In this document: piece by piece, positions 1 to 12,368 of the stretch | How the letters are laid out: each line of letters begins with the position of its first letter | How positions within the stretch are numbered: position 1 is the stretch's first letter | Assembly (NCBI GenBank): GCA_024138025.1 | Contig: JAMXBD010000013.1 | Coordinates: 1,550,001 to 1,614,000, forward strand | Direction: 5' to 3' | Length of the DNA stretch: 64,000 nucleotides | DNA from: Combretum micranthum | Lineage: Eukaryota; Streptophyta; Magnoliopsida; Myrtales; Combretaceae | Notes under the pieces: model-generated | Databases searched by the model: none | The model's input: the letters and a program-made list of their open reading frames with translations, nothing else | What the model was told of the DNA's origin: nothing | Program-made: the position numbers and the translations under genes

Positions 1-1210
1 AACCTTCCCTATAGGGCAAGGGAACAAGAGCACTGGTGGAGTGTTCATTGGTTTATCATTCCTTGGCTTCTTGTTGTTTCTAGAGTCTTCTCTTTGGAGT
101 GAACTAACATTTGCAGCTCTCTTTCCAAACCTTCCACCTTCTCCATGTTGTCTAGATACAAAGTTGTCGGTCTTTCGCGCATTCTCAACGAGAGCAACAA
201 AGGAACATAGATTGAGATTTTCGAGGTGGACGGCATATTTAGTGAACATCCCTTGGATGCAGATCTTCACTAGTTCTTTCTCATCACAGATGTCTTGAAT
301 ATCCAACGAGCATTCCTTGAAATGCTTGATGTAGTCCATAAGATCTTCCTTTGGCTTCTGTCGTGTTCTTCCCATATCATTAATGGTGACCCACTCTTGA
401 GTAGAGAAGAACTTCTCTAAGGACAGTTTGCACATGGTCCCCCATGAATGAACTAACCTTGGGGAAGATTGACATACCAAGTGTATGCCTTCTCGGTTAG
501 AGACTTAGAGAATTCATTTAGCTTCAATTCATCGTCAAACCCATAGACTTCCAATGTTTCGATGAATTTAAGTAGGTGTTTTTTAGCACTACCCTTCTTG
601 CCATCGAATAACATCAATTTAGGACTAACATGGTCCTTTGGGTAAGGTTTTGCAACAATTTTGTGGTGGTATGGAAGCTTTAAGTCTAACACTCCCGCAG
701 AATACTTAGCTTGAATCTCCCTCAAATAAATGTCAAAGTCTTCCTTTGTGATAAAGGCTTCCCTTAGCACGGATACTGATGGTACAACTGGTGCAGCTGG
801 GGCAATTGGCATAGCTAGTGCAATAGGTGGAGTCAATGCAGTCGGTACAACTAATGTCATCGGTGCAATTGAAGGAGTCGGTGCTTGAGGAAGATTAAAA
901 TTAAGCGAGGGAGCAGTCTCACTCAAGCTGACACAAGAGTGCATGTGTGAGGATAACGACCTGCCAAGTTGAGATCTTATATTATTTGCTTCAAAGGCTG
1001 ATTGCTGCTCAACTAGAACCTGTGGTGATGGGGTTTGCACATTCACTCCTTAAGGCATATTTGCCTGAAAGGTAGGAGTAGTAGCAAGCTAGGATAAGGA
1101 AGGGGCGCTTTGCTACGTAATTGGGGTGGGATCTGGTGACGTTGCACCTTAGAATGCATCAGCATTAGCATTATTTGATCTTTCTGAATAGATCTCCTTT
1201 ACAAATTGTT
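1..1210 (-). pseudogene. Ty3/gypsy gag, decayed, continues off left edge
   Basis: Retrotransposon capsid (gag) reading frame on the minus strand. About 1045-453 reads as a proline/alanine-rich N-terminal part followed by a core with 'YPKDHVSPKLMLFDGKKG' and 'KSLTEKAYTWYVNLPQ', the usual layout of plant gypsy gag. After an in-frame stop and a shift of frame near 452-440 the same protein resumes (WGTMCKL...FFSTQEWVTIND) and stays open to the window edge, reaching 'ENARKTDNF'. Upstream of 1045 the frame also continues to about 1210, broken by stops where glutamine would fit. The GTG at 1046 is therefore not a real start. This gag lies outside the large Tat element (4781-37601), so it belongs to a different insertion. 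Function lost; family assignment good, lineage only probable (Tat-like). Confidence 0.8.
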
Positions 1211-1254
1211 ATTTGTCTTTTCTCTCCAGAAGTTGCAAATGAGGAGGAATGACT

Positions 1255-1266
1255 GAGTATTTATAG
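1255..1266 (-). promoter_or_regulatory. TATA-like box upstream of the gag remnant
   Basis: Read on the minus strand this is CTATAAATACTC, a good plant TATA box, only about 50-80 bases before the open gag frame. The sequence further upstream (about 1270-1530) looks like an LTR U3 region. It may be an LTR promoter whose downstream UTR was lost by deletion. Inferred from sequence only. Confidence 0.35.
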
Positions 1267-1977
1267 GCACTTGGCGTGGATGACAACCGTCAGATCACTT
1301 TAATGATTAACGGATGAGATCGAATAAGCACAATTCATATTTATCCTGAATGAGCTTTTCATGGGCCAAGGCCAATAGTCATCTCCTATGTGCATGAGCC
1401 TACCTGAGAAAGGTTGAATGCAGCAGACCGAGCCAACGATCCCTGTTCCAAGCCAACCAAGCCAAATTTCCCCAAACCATTCTAATATAATTGAGTTGGG
1501 ACTCGTCAAACCCTGTTACTTAACCCACGAGTTAAGCCCAAATAAATAAATAAATTATATTTATATTTATATTTTTAAAGCCCTATGACACAACCATTTC
1601 AAATTGCTATCATACAAAATCGTGTTCTAATCGTCTAGACTCAATGTATTGAAGAAAAAAAGTTATATTGATAATAAGTTAATAATATTAATATTCATAT
1701 TCGATCCATATTGAATTATGCTTAAAAATTATACGAGTTAAACATTACAGAGTTTAAATTTAGCTTAAAAAACTACTATAATATATCAATCTCGAATTAG
1801 ATTTAATTTTTTATGAATTGTATTTGAATATATATTTAACTAAGGAAAAACATGTCGCAAATTATTTATTAATCAAAATGAATTTTTGGTAAAAAATTTA
1901 CTATAATTTTGTCCCATGTAAAATTCTTCAAATTAAAATTACCAAGTCAACAAAGATAATGGCATCTGGAAAATTAG
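1267..1977. other. Probable LTR remnant then AT-rich spacer
   Basis: No coding sequence that I can support. About 1267-1530 is less AT-rich and probably the U3 part of the LTR that drove the adjacent gag. From 1531 onward it is AT-rich with short A/T runs and no recognisable feature. Confidence 0.3.
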
Positions 1978-2157
1978 AGCCTATTTGGATTATGGGATTT
2001 TTATTTGTATCAGTAACTTATTGGTATCAGTTTAGTATCGGTTCAGTTTGGTCAGTTTATGATTAAAATTGTCAGTTTTTCATTGGTATTATATATATAT
2101 ATATATATATATCGATTCGGTTTAAAAACAAAACCAAACCAACCATCCAAACATAAT
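1978..2157. mobile_element. Candidate MITE with imperfect terminal inverted repeats
   Basis: The left end reads CCTATTTGGATTATGGG; the right end, reverse complemented, reads TGTTTGGATGGTTGGTTTGG, so the ends form an imperfect inverted repeat. The inside also has inverted CGGTTCAGTTTGG-like arms around an (AT) run at 2090-2112. Size and GTTTGGAT-type ends suit a PIF/Harbinger- or hAT-like MITE. I could not fix a target-site duplication, so boundaries are approximate. Confidence 0.35.
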
Positions 2158-2865
2158 GAAGTCACTAAAAATTGAAATGATTGTACTTTAAAACTATAAG
2201 TACTAATTTAACAAAATCTAAAGATAAGACAAGAAATTATTAAAAAATGAAACTTGGTCTGTCATTATCTTCATATAATAAATAGTATCACTGAAAAAAA
2301 ACTAACAAAAATGAGAAAATATCACTAAAATAAACATAGTAATTATTAATCATCTTTCATGTCAAATATTAATGAAGTTGAAGAATGAGTGAGGCAGACT
2401 TTTAGCATTAAAATCAATTACTACTATTTTACTTACCTCCCATTCTAACTTTTACCCTAATATGAAATCAAGACCCATTTATTTATGGAACAAATCTTGT
2501 ATTGATTTTTTTTTTTTTTTGGGCCTACAAATCTTGTATTGAATACATTTTCCTAAAAATAACATGTTTTTCATGTGTGTGATTGGTAGAAACTCAAAGA
2601 TTGAGACGTGTGCCATACCATAATGAAATTTTCATACAACTATTCATATACAAAAGCACATATAATACAACCTTCAACATAGTTTATGGTTACAAACGGA
2701 GGGCGCTAGCAAGAGTAGAAGTGTCACTAATGTAAGAGCAATTAATGAAATTAGTGTAAAGATATAGGGACCAAGTCAATAAAGAGAAGAAGAGGATACA
2801 TCTGAGATCAAATGTGGCTTCATCCAAAGAAGGAGCGATTCCCAAAACAACATGAATCTAACAAT
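2158..2865. other. AT-rich spacer, no feature seen
   Basis: No coding sequence, RNA gene or clear repeat boundary is visible. A poly-T run lies at about 2506-2520. Confidence 0.4.
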
Positions 2866-3262
2866 CTGTTTACTTGACATGAATAGTCATTCATTCCCTT
2901 TTCATTATACATAAAGCTCTATTACAATGTTTACTTGAGATGAATGACAATTGATAATGAATTGATATTATATAAAATGATAAATAACAATTTATTTCCT
3001 CATACCCATGAATTATCATTTAATGATTTATTTTTCAATTTTATCATAAATACCCCCGTATTAAAAATATCAACTATACAATTATCCTCTCTTTGTAATC
3101 AAGACAATAAGCATTAAAGATATTTTTCCTTTTATTTAAATAATTACTTGTTTTATCTTTTATGCCAAGTGAATTTGTAATAGCTATTAAAACTTTACTG
3201 CATTCTTGTTGAATTGGAAATCAATTCCTTTCTCATTCCATATGATGAAGTGAACAAGCTAT
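2866..3262. mobile_element. Candidate MITE, about 400 bp
   Basis: Left end CTGTTTACTTGACATGAA and right end (reverse complement) TTGTTCACTTCATCATATG form a loose inverted repeat. The interior is AT-rich with a second copy of the 'TGTTTACTTGAGATGAATG' word near 2930, and inverted ATTGATAATGAATTG / AATTATCATTTAATG arms. No target-site duplication was established; treat as a candidate only. Confidence 0.3.
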
Positions 3263-4780
3263 AAGTTAGCACCATGAGCAAATGAAGTTTTTAAGATTCT
3301 AAAGGGAGTAAAAGATATTGCATACTAATTAAAGGCTTTTGTGATCTTTAATTATCAAGACTTATCATCTTATGTTCCGAAGGAATGCATCAGATTTGAT
3401 GGCAAATCTACCCAAAGTGATGATAAGAATCCAGCATCCTTCAAACCTATTACTTGTACCAAAGTTAAAGGCATTTCAAACTTATTTACAAACACTTACA
3501 TGAGTTTGATTTTAATGTATTGATTATAAAAGAGATTTATTTTTATTTTTTAACACACCTTAGGTCTTTAAGATGTTTGGATGTAGCTTACATGTAGATG
3601 GAACCACTTAAAGAGGGGGAAAGTGCCATAACTAGAAGGTACCCTATACATAATGGCCCATTCATACATTGTATCAAAGCCAAGGATTGACCCCCTTATC
3701 ACTCAGAAATTACCAATACAATGAATAAGGCATATTCACGTGCAATGGACCCCATTAAGATTTAGTAGATACAATGATGGTAATAGCATGGCAACATAAA
3801 TAGGGATTTATAAAAGATAGAGAAAATGCAGCAAGATACATCAAGAAATTTCGATGGTCCCACCATTAATTTTGATGGGACCAGTTTCATCATCATCCAA
3901 CGACTCACACCATATCCAACCGTGATCAAATTATTAAAATAGTTAATATTCCATTTATTATATTTTTTTTAACGGTTAGATTAATGGCGTGACGGTCCAT
4001 CAACGGGATTGTGAAGCTCCCCATTAGGAAAAAGATAGAGTGGGGATGATAGACCCTACAAAAATATAATAAATGACAATAGTAATAAGAATCCCAATAT
4101 ATGATAAATAAGTATAATTAGAGACAGATCAATAAAAGTAGAGTATATGGAAAATCCTGCTCTCTCGCTCATATCTTGTCATTAGAAGTTAAAACCCATA
4201 TGGCTAACCTAAGGCATTCTTTAACTTGATGTATCACATAATTACTTATACTATAGAAGAATCTTATAAGGAGTCAGCTACATCTGATTGAGTGAAAAAA
4301 CATGCATGAACAAATAAAAATATTCACTCGGTTAAATTATATATAATACGAACTTGTACCCTGCGTGACTCAGGGTTGGAATAACTACAAAGGTCTTTAT
4401 GACAATGCAAACCTACTAGTTTTAGGAACCATACGCCCCCAAGATCTAACACTATTCCTCATAAAAAGGGTTATATATCTTAATAAATATATGTATAACC
4501 AAAGTGCATCATTATCCCTAAGTAAAGCCCTTGATAAAGTCTCCACATAAGAGACTACCTTCCTTATAACATGTTGATTCCACAACGACAGGTAAGACCC
4601 ATAAGACAGTACTATGATAGCAACCCACCTAATCCCCTATGTGATACTAGCTATCCTTTCAAGGTAATGCATCATATACATAATCATTAATTTATTCAAA
4701 GTCAAATGAATATTAATTAATTTTGCAAGCGATTAACCAATTTATATACAATCCAAGCATGATTGTTTATTTAACTTGTT
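3263..4780. other. Unassigned AT-rich region
   Basis: No supported gene. A 60-codon open frame at 3341-3523 (+) matches nothing I recognise and has no gene-like context. A short perfect stem (TGGTCCCA...TGGGACCA) occurs around 3854-3883. The stretch ends at the Tat LTR. Confidence 0.35.
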
Positions 4781-7742
4781 TGTCGAGCTCGAATTTTGCT
4801 CTAATTCTCCTAAAGGTCTCGATCCATATCAAACCTAGTCTGATCAACATAAAACACTTGACAAGAAAGTAATAAGGTTTTGTAAAAAGCCCAGTTTTTG
4901 AAAATTAGTTTGATTTGGAATCACTGCCGACTAAAGCCAGAAAAAGAGTGAACTAAAAACCAAATGGGTGCGTTGATTTTTGGTTAGGCTATTGGTCCAC
5001 ATGAAAAACCAAAGATTGTTGAGTTCGAGGGTTGCTATTTTAAAACCTAAACAGTTTTCTAGGCTTTAGATAGGCTTTAGAAATCTTAAATATATGGGCC
5101 AAAAACTCATAAAAAAATGTTTAATTTGAAAATTTTCAATTTTTAGTTTTTTAAAGAATTTATATATTTAAACATGTATTTCTGTTTTTGATTTGAAAAA
5201 CACCTAAGAAGTTTTTATTGCTGTGACAGCCTCATTAGGTGCCTACATATCCAATAGCCAGAATTAGGTCATCATAGTTCGTTTTAGTTTCCATAAAATT
5301 TTTAATGTGTTTCTCTTTTTTTTTTAATTTAAAAAATAACCAAGTGTAAGTGATTAGCCAATTTGATTTTTTTTTCCTAAAAAAAAGTCTTAAAAAGTCT
5401 AATTTTGATTTTTTTTTTTTGAAAAACTCCTAAAATACTAATTTTTGGAAAACCCCATTATTGTATTTTCTGTGGTTTAGAAGGTAACTAATGATAATAT
5501 CATATAAGCCAGTGAAAATTTATATATTTATATATGTATCATGTATACAAGAATAAAAAAAATAGAAAACTTTTGTTGATTTTATGGGTTTTTGTTTTTT
5601 CTTTTATAAAGGAATCGATATTTATAAGATTCTAAAAGACTAGGCAAAACTTAGCAAATTTTTGTATTTTCTATTTTTCTACCTTCTAGTTTTATCAAGT
5701 ATAAGCATACTATTTATTAAGCACTGGCAAGGCATGTCGTAAGGCAAAATTCTCCACAAAGCATGGTGATTCATATTCTCAAAATTATATCCTAGTCAAA
5801 TCCTATACATTGAAAACATGCTTATTATTCATATATTTGAATGGATCAACTGACCTAATAATCACAAATTTATAAATTTACCTAAATCGTGATATCACAA
5901 AATAATAATAACACAAATATAATATGCACATCACACATGCATATATATATATATATATATATTTTTTTTTTTTCGTTTTTATCATAAACCTATATGGTTT
6001 TTATAATACGTGTACCGTGTACTATTAACCATATATGTTTGTGATTGTTTTTCAATATGTATATTGTATGGTCCTCATAGATTCACGTATCATACGATAT
6101 CGTGTCCTAATATATCCTCTTTTCTTTCTTTCTTTTTCATTTCTTTTTTGCTATTTTTATGGGGTTTTGATTACACGTACATGTATATTCAAAATATTTA
6201 CATAAATCTAAAGCCTACTAATTAAACAAACCAACTTAAGAAATAAACCAACCATAACAAATGAGAACTGAAGCATAAACATCAGGTGAACTTCAACAAA
6301 ATTGAGAGTTGGACCTTGGGAGTGCTTCGGGTCAGGTTAGCGGGTATGGGTCCTAGATTTGTCTCGAGTTGCTCGGATCCTGCAAAAGAAAAAAATTGTA
6401 AGTACGATCTCTCCTTTTCCCCTCGGTGTTGGCTAAGGTGAGGTGGGAATTAGTGTTCGAGACGACTATGGTGTGGGTGGTCTATGGTTGTTAAGGTAAC
6501 GGTGGTAGCCTTAATTGATTTGGAGTTTTCTTTGGTGGCAATTAGGGGCTATCGGTACTGTGGTAGCCTTGATGGGGGTTTGAAGTTATTGTGACAGTGG
6601 TTATCGTGGGTGGGTCGGTTAGAGATGGAGGTCACATTGGTGTTGGAGGTTTGGGATTGATTTCGGGTTTTGGGATGTGTTTAGATGATGGTGGCAACAT
6701 CACAGTAACGTGGTGTCAAGTTGGCGCGATTGCGGTGGTTTCCACAATCGTCATGGTGTGAATGGCGGAGGTCCCGACTTGGGTTCGTGTCTAGAGGTTG
6801 ATGGAGCTTCGAGTGGAGGCTTGGGAAATGGGTGGAGGTAAAATGATTTGCGACTAACAATGGTTTCTGCTTGTCAAGGATAGAGGGAGAGACCTCAAGG
6901 GTAGAGAGAGAGAGAGTAAGAAGTCGAGGTTCAAAGATGAGAGAGTGTGTGTCTAAGAGAGAGATGAGCATTCTCAAGAAAAAAAATCAAAAGGCGAGGG
7001 AGGTTAGGGGTCTCCATTAGTGCGCATAATTTCGCCATTAATGACTGTTTTGAAGAAATGAAGGGTTGAGACTGTTATGAAATTTGAAGAATCTTCTGAT
7101 TGAATGAAATATGAGAAGTCAGATTCTAGAAGATTCAAGCTACTAAAGTCCAACTTTATGGCTTCATGTGCAAAATGGAGCTTGTAACAAGCTCATTTGG
7201 AGCTCGTTCGACCCTTTATGTGCCAGTTGGATTCGAAATTTGACCTTCTTTATCCTCTTGCAAGTCTCTACCAACTAAGCTAAGCTTATGTTTTAGTTAA
7301 TTCATCCATTTAGAATATAATTATCAAGCCTAATATGATCTTAATAAAAATGGGTCAAAATTGGATGAGATCTCAAGATCCAAATTAACTTTTAAATGCA
7401 GCTTAACACACTGTAAAAAGACTATTATATTTACCAAAAGCCTGAGATAGAAATTTCTTTACATTTTCTAATTTTTTTATCTTTTTAATTGTTAAAAGGT
7501 TTTCATTTATAATTTTTTTTATATAAGCCTCTTAAAAAGATGGGGTATCCTAAATTTTATTTTATTTTATTTATTTTTATTTTTAATATTCTAATTTTGA
7601 TATTCTTCTTGTTAACTTTTTAACTTAGCTAATATTTTTTATATTTTTTAATAATTTTTAATTTTTATTGTATTTCTCTACTTTTTTTGAGCTTTTATAT
7701 TTTTTATATTTTTAAAGAGATGGTAGAAATGAAGTGTCAACA
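4781..7742 (-). repeat. Left (3') LTR of the Tat element
   Basis: On the plus strand it starts TGTCGAGCTC and ends AGTGTCAACA, so in element sense it runs TGTTGACACT...GAGCTCGACA with canonical TG...CA ends. It aligns in direct orientation with 32841-37601 over nearly its full length: the block at 4800-5740 matches 32860-33735 plus 35471-35560, and 5940-6420 matches 35930-36380. Contains an (AT) microsatellite at 5939-5962. The open frames inside (for example 6681-6977 minus, 6010-6225 plus) are chance frames in LTR DNA. Confidence 0.8.
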
Positions 7743-7757
7743 GCTGCCCCTCTTCAT
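7743..7757 (-). promoter_or_regulatory. Polypurine tract of the Tat element
   Basis: Directly inside the left LTR the minus strand reads GAAGAGGGGCAGC, a purine-rich tract next to the LTR start TGTTGACA. This is where plus-strand DNA synthesis is primed, and it confirms that the element is on the minus strand. Confidence 0.65.
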
Positions 7758-7859
7758 GGGGAAGTTTGAACAAAACTTTGCCATAAAAACAAAAAGAGAC
7801 ACCATTTTGCCAAAAACTTAAATTTAGCAGTCCTAAGTATAAAACTTCACCCTATGACC

Positions 7860-8110
7860 TAAGGATCTTGGAAAGGTCATCTTAATAGCTAAGGGTTTTT
7901 GAAAGGTCACCCTGATAGACAGGGATTTTGGTCATCTTGATAGCCAAGAGTTTTTTTTTTTTTTTTTTTGAAAGATTACCTTGATAGGTAGGGGTTTTGA
8001 TCACCTTGATAGCTAAAGATTTTTTTGAAAAGCCACTCTGATAGGTAGAGATTTTGGTCACTTTGATAGCTAAGGGTTTTTTAAAAGGTCACCCTAATAG
8101 GTAGAGCTTA
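7860..8110. repeat. Tandem repeat in the Tat 3' UTR, about 55 bp unit
   Basis: About four degenerate copies of a composite unit such as 'GGTCACCCTGATAGGTAGGG' followed by 'ATTTTGGTCATCTTGATAGC' and 'TAAGGGTTTTTTGAAA'. Each unit is itself made of two diverged halves of about 28 bp (GGTCAYCYTGATAG...). A poly-T run inside one copy has expanded to about 20 bases. Tandem repeats between the PPT and pol are typical of Ogre-like elements. Confidence 0.75.
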
Positions 8111-9118
8111 TGGAAGCTTTTGCGCCTCGAAGGGAAATGATAACGCTATGATTTGCAGGTTATCAAAAAGGGGTGATAATGCCTTAATGAGCAGGTTATC
8201 ATGGGTTGCATTGGGGAAGATCTCTTGATAGATTTGAAAAGGTTATATCCACTAGGGAAACATATTCATTGGATTTTACTAAGTAGTCTTATTATCATAT
8301 GTCACTAGGGATAGAGGTAATCATTCATTGGGGAGGCCAACTTCATGTATTAAGTTAAAGTTCATAGTACTCTCACAATAATCACTTGACGGTCTGATCC
8401 TGATTCAATTGGGTACCAACAACGTGCCTAGGATTTCTAACATTAACTTGAGCTACATGAAGCTGAATGTCATTCACTTGATGTTAGAGTTCTTATCAAG
8501 GAACTTACTATCTTTTAACTTCAAGCATTTCAAGTATAACAAGCTTAACAATCATTTTAATTCGCTTACATGAGCTAGATGATGCCTTGGACTGGCAATT
8601 CAATATATCTAAAATGACTTTCACACTTTCTTATATTGTGACACCTCCCAAACTTATCGACTACACTTGAATAATTTTCATCCATTCTTTATATTAAGAG
8701 CCTTTGTTAGGATTCGTTACAAATCATGCTGTTCAAAAACTATCTATCTTGATTCAAACTGTCATGAAAATTCTACATCAAACAACTGCTACATAAATTC
8801 AGTCATATTAAAACTATTAGTCTACATGTGATCTCGCTAGAGGAATGTCTCTTTTCATAACTAGCAACAAAAAGGGTTAGTCCACTTAACAATAAAAGTC
8901 TCATTCTTAGGAAAGAAGCCTAAGCAAAATGAAGTCATACAAAAAGTATATAAGATTGAAATTTTATGAGAATTTTTCAAGTGTGAGGAGTGAGTTTGCT
9001 TACTAAGAGGAAGAAAGAAATGAGGTGAGATGGTCTATCACCATTAGTCCTTTCATGATATTGTCTTCATTCACAACAAATAAAATCGTGACAACAAGGA
9101 AATAGACCATCAAAACAT
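8111..9118. other. Untranslated 3' region of the Tat element
   Basis: Lies between the tandem repeats and the end of pol. Both strands are full of stops and I see no coding sequence or further repeat structure. Confidence 0.5.
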
Positions 9119-10070
9119 CAATGAAGTTTCATTTCATTCAGGGATAAAACAGGTTTGCAACATCTGCATTTATAGGGTCTCTTAGAGCTGGATCCATCTA
9201 TTTCGATTAATATCAATGCACCACTTGTCATGGTTTTTTAGACTATGTATGGTCATTCATAATTTGGAGCGAACTTTCCTCTAGGATCCTCAGTGTTTAG
9301 CAATACCTTTTGAAGAACTAGATCTCTGGCTTGGAAGTTTATAGGTCGCGACTTCTTATTAAAAGAACAAGCAATTATATTTTGATTACATTAACCATGG
9401 AAGATTGTCTCTAACCTATGTTCATCTAGTAAATTAAGTTATTCTATTTTTCTTTAGACCCACTCTGCTTCGTCCAATTGCGCTTTAGAAAGTACTCGAA
9501 GGGATGGTATCTCTACTTCCATTGGGAGGACTGCTTCAGTTCTGTACACAAAGGAGTATAGGTTTGCCCCAGTTGATACTCGAATTGTGGCTCTATATGC
9601 CATTAATGCAAATGGGAGCATCTCATGCTAATTTTTATAAGTCACTGCCATCTTTTCAATAATTTTCTTAATATTCTTGTTAGTAGCTTGAACTGCCCCA
9701 TTCATTTGTGAGTGATATGGGGTATAATTCTTGTAAAGTATCTTGAATTGTTGATAGATCTCATCAATCAACTTATCATTCAAGTTGGCTCCATTGTTAG
9801 TGATTATGACCTTGGGCATTATGTATTGGGAGATAATCTTTCTCTTAAGTAATTTAGAAACTACACGCTTTGTGACACTTGCATGGGAGGTCGCTTCTAC
9901 CCATTTGGTGGAATAATCAATGGTTACCAAGCTAAATCTATGGCCATTGGAAGCTTTTGGGGTAATAGGTCCAATCACGTCAATCCCGCACATAGAAAAT
10001 GGCCAAGGAGATGATATAGTGTGCAATTCCTCAAGAGGCACATTCTTTTTGTCTAGATAGATTTGGCACG
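9119..10070 (-). pseudogene. Tat integrase: core and C-terminal domain, decayed
   Basis: Minus strand. From 10070 it reads CQIYLDKKNVPLEELHT, then the catalytic core: WPFSMCGIDVIGP (first Asp), VIITNNGANLN (second Asp position changed to Asn, as in 'TNNG' for the usual 'TDNG'), and PYHSQMNGAVQATNKN (the usual Glu of 'VEAANK' replaced by Gln). So two of the three DDE residues look lost. After a stop at 9628 the frame goes on through 'LPFALMAYRATIRVSTG', 'PRGKFAPNYE' and 'SGALILIEIDG' with further stops, to about 9119. Its N-terminal zinc finger is displaced to 12828-13075 by the solo LTR at 10071-12827. Confidence 0.85.
10066..10070. repeat. Target-site duplication, left copy (GCACG)
   Basis: GCACG here and GCATG at 12828-12832 flank the TG...CA insertion. 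They match at four of five bases. Joining across one copy gives the integrase phrase CHSCQIYLD in frame. Confidence 0.75.
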
Positions 10071-11109
10071 TGAAATGATTTAAATTTAAATTCTATTTAA
10101 CTTCCATGTATATGTTTATTTATCTTAATTATTGAACTAAATGAGCATGTTGATTTATGAGAGTTGTGTTTGGTAATATTAACATTTGAGTAGATGAGTG
10201 GATAATAGTTTAAATGTGTCTAAGTTAGTATAATTTAAACATTTCATATGTGTTATTTTGCATATGTAATGAAATCAATGTCATTGTTTTATATATATTA
10301 ATGTGTGTATAATATAGTTAATAATTGTGTCTTTTATACATTAATATGTTAAGTTATGTTTAAATCTATAAAATCAACGTTGGATTTGCTTAAGGAATAG
10401 TTGACAGAAATTTCCCTTAATTAAGCCAATATTCATGCCTAAATTGAAGTCAAATGAGCCCGAAATTAACCTAAATTCAACCTAAAGTCTAATAAGCCTT
10501 AAAAGTCAAACTTGAGATAAAATTAAGTCCAAAATTTGCTTAATTAAGCTCTCTTTTGGCAGCCCTCTCATTTCATCCGAATTTTCATTTTCTTTCTTTC
10601 CTTTTCTCTTCTTCTTTCACTCCAAATTCCAAGCCCCAAACCAAAGATAACACCAAGCTTTGTGATCAAAATTCTCTCCAAGACAAGGCTTATTCATGTG
10701 AGTTAATATAAGTATAGCTTTTGTTTTATTTTCATTTCTTATAGTATCTATGTAAGATCTTGGATAGAATGATTTTAATATCACCTAAGTTGCTTGTTCA
10801 TGCATTGAAATTAGGTTGGATTGTGTTTCGTTATTGTGTGAATTTGTTTATGTGTTGTGGTAGTTATATGGAGTGTTAGGAAGGAATAAGGATAATTTGA
10901 GTACTTAAAGTTAAGGATGAGTGGAAATGGGATTTGAAGTGATTAAGTGTGTTGATTTAATGTTCTAAGTTGCTAGGATTGATTAGTGTAGATAAGAGTT
11001 AGTATATGAATCTAAAAATGAAATTGAAAAAGGATTAAAAGTGTTATAGATTAGAAATTTACAAAGTGAAAAACAGGGGAAATGAGTTCTGTTCGAATAG
11101 GTCTGTTTT

Positions 11110-11400
11110 GAATGTACGCCGGCATCTGGCATTTCAACGTCGTGGCGTAGAGACGGGGTTGGAAGTAAACAAAACGGATTTTTTTAAAGCCGCTATGGAC
11201 ACCGCCGGCTTTTGCAAGAAAATTTTGCCAGCGTTTGTTTTTCAAAATGTACGCCGGCCATAAGAGCTTCAAAGCCGCCGGCGTATGGGGCGATGTTGAA
11301 GTGAAACAGAACTAAATATTTAAACGCTGGGGTAAAACGTCGTCGACGTATATTTCCCACGCTGCCGGCGTTCATTCAAATTTTGCAAGCGTAGGAAGGC
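11110..11400. repeat. CG-rich quasi-palindromic segment in the solo LTR
   Basis: Repeated words TACGCCGGC, GCCGCCGGCGTA and GCTGCCGGCGTT occur in both orientations within 300 bp of otherwise AT-rich LTR. Open frames on both strands here are by-products of this composition. Similar wording appears at 38800-38900 and 42400-42580. Confidence 0.6.
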
Positions 11401-12368
11401 TGCGTATCTCTTGAGTTTTTCAAATTCAAACTTCTTCAATCTTCAATCTTTACTTCATATATGATCTCTTAATGAATATATAAGCTAGATAAACATGTTT
11501 TATGCATGAATTAAATATTAAAACTTTATGCAAAGTTTAATGAATCCCCTTGTATAATTAATCTAGGATTGTGATATATATAAATATAGATGTGAAATCT
11601 ATATTCAATTATTGATTATTCTGATATTCCTATTTCAGTTAAAGGTTCTTCGGTTAGTTCCTCACCGAGTGACTATAGTGATATACTATCGGGTTCAGGT
11701 ACGCAATAGCTTGTTTGATGTTTGTTAGGACTAGGCATTCCTAATTTGATTTAATTTGATTCGGCTTAATGTTTTGATGAACTGGATGTCTATTCCGCTG
11801 TTTAATCTAGTCTGAGGAGCAGCAAACCTGTCATGATGCAGTGACATGTTAGTTAGGCGCTTAACCAAGTCATGATGTAATGACTTTACCATGATGCAAT
11901 AGTACGCTATGATGCAATAGCAATTCTTTTTGGTTAAGTGGATAGCCGATAGGGGGAATAGTATCTGAGTAACGTTTACTTAAACTTAGGGGGAAATACC
12001 ATGGTTTAGTTTAAAGTTTATGAGAACTTGTGAACTAAGCTCATGTTATGGACTGAGTTTAAGTAGAGTCGGGTAATGACTTTTGAACCCTAAATGAAGC
12101 TATTTTCTTTATGAAATAGATATAGAAGATATAAGTATTCGTACTGCTTATATCAACCCCCTGAGCAGCTGTTGTTACTCAGGATCCCTAAATTCCCAGA
12201 GCGTGATTCCAGGGTTTGAATACCCTCATGCTGTTTTGTAAAAGAAAACTTAATAAGATAATCACTTGTCTATTGATGCATTCCATTTGATTTAAGTTTG
12301 GCTTGATAACTTGTTCTTGCATTTTGTTATTGTGTACTGGGCCTTTGGCTCACTTTTGCTGCTTTGTA

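Noticed and set aside
1300..1509. 69-codon minus-strand frame with Trp/Gly-rich protein
   Set aside because: Lies upstream of the TATA-like box in the probable LTR U3; no domain and no partner copy to test it.
3341..3523. 60-codon plus-strand frame
   Set aside because: Too short, no domain, no promoter or splice context that I can support.
6681..6977. 98-codon minus-strand frame with His/Ser-rich protein
   Set aside because: Lies wholly in the Tat LTR; the aligned region in the other LTR does not keep the frame.
11051..11375. Overlapping open frames on both strands
   Set aside because: They coincide with a CG-rich quasi-palindromic segment of a solo LTR, where stop codons are rare by composition.
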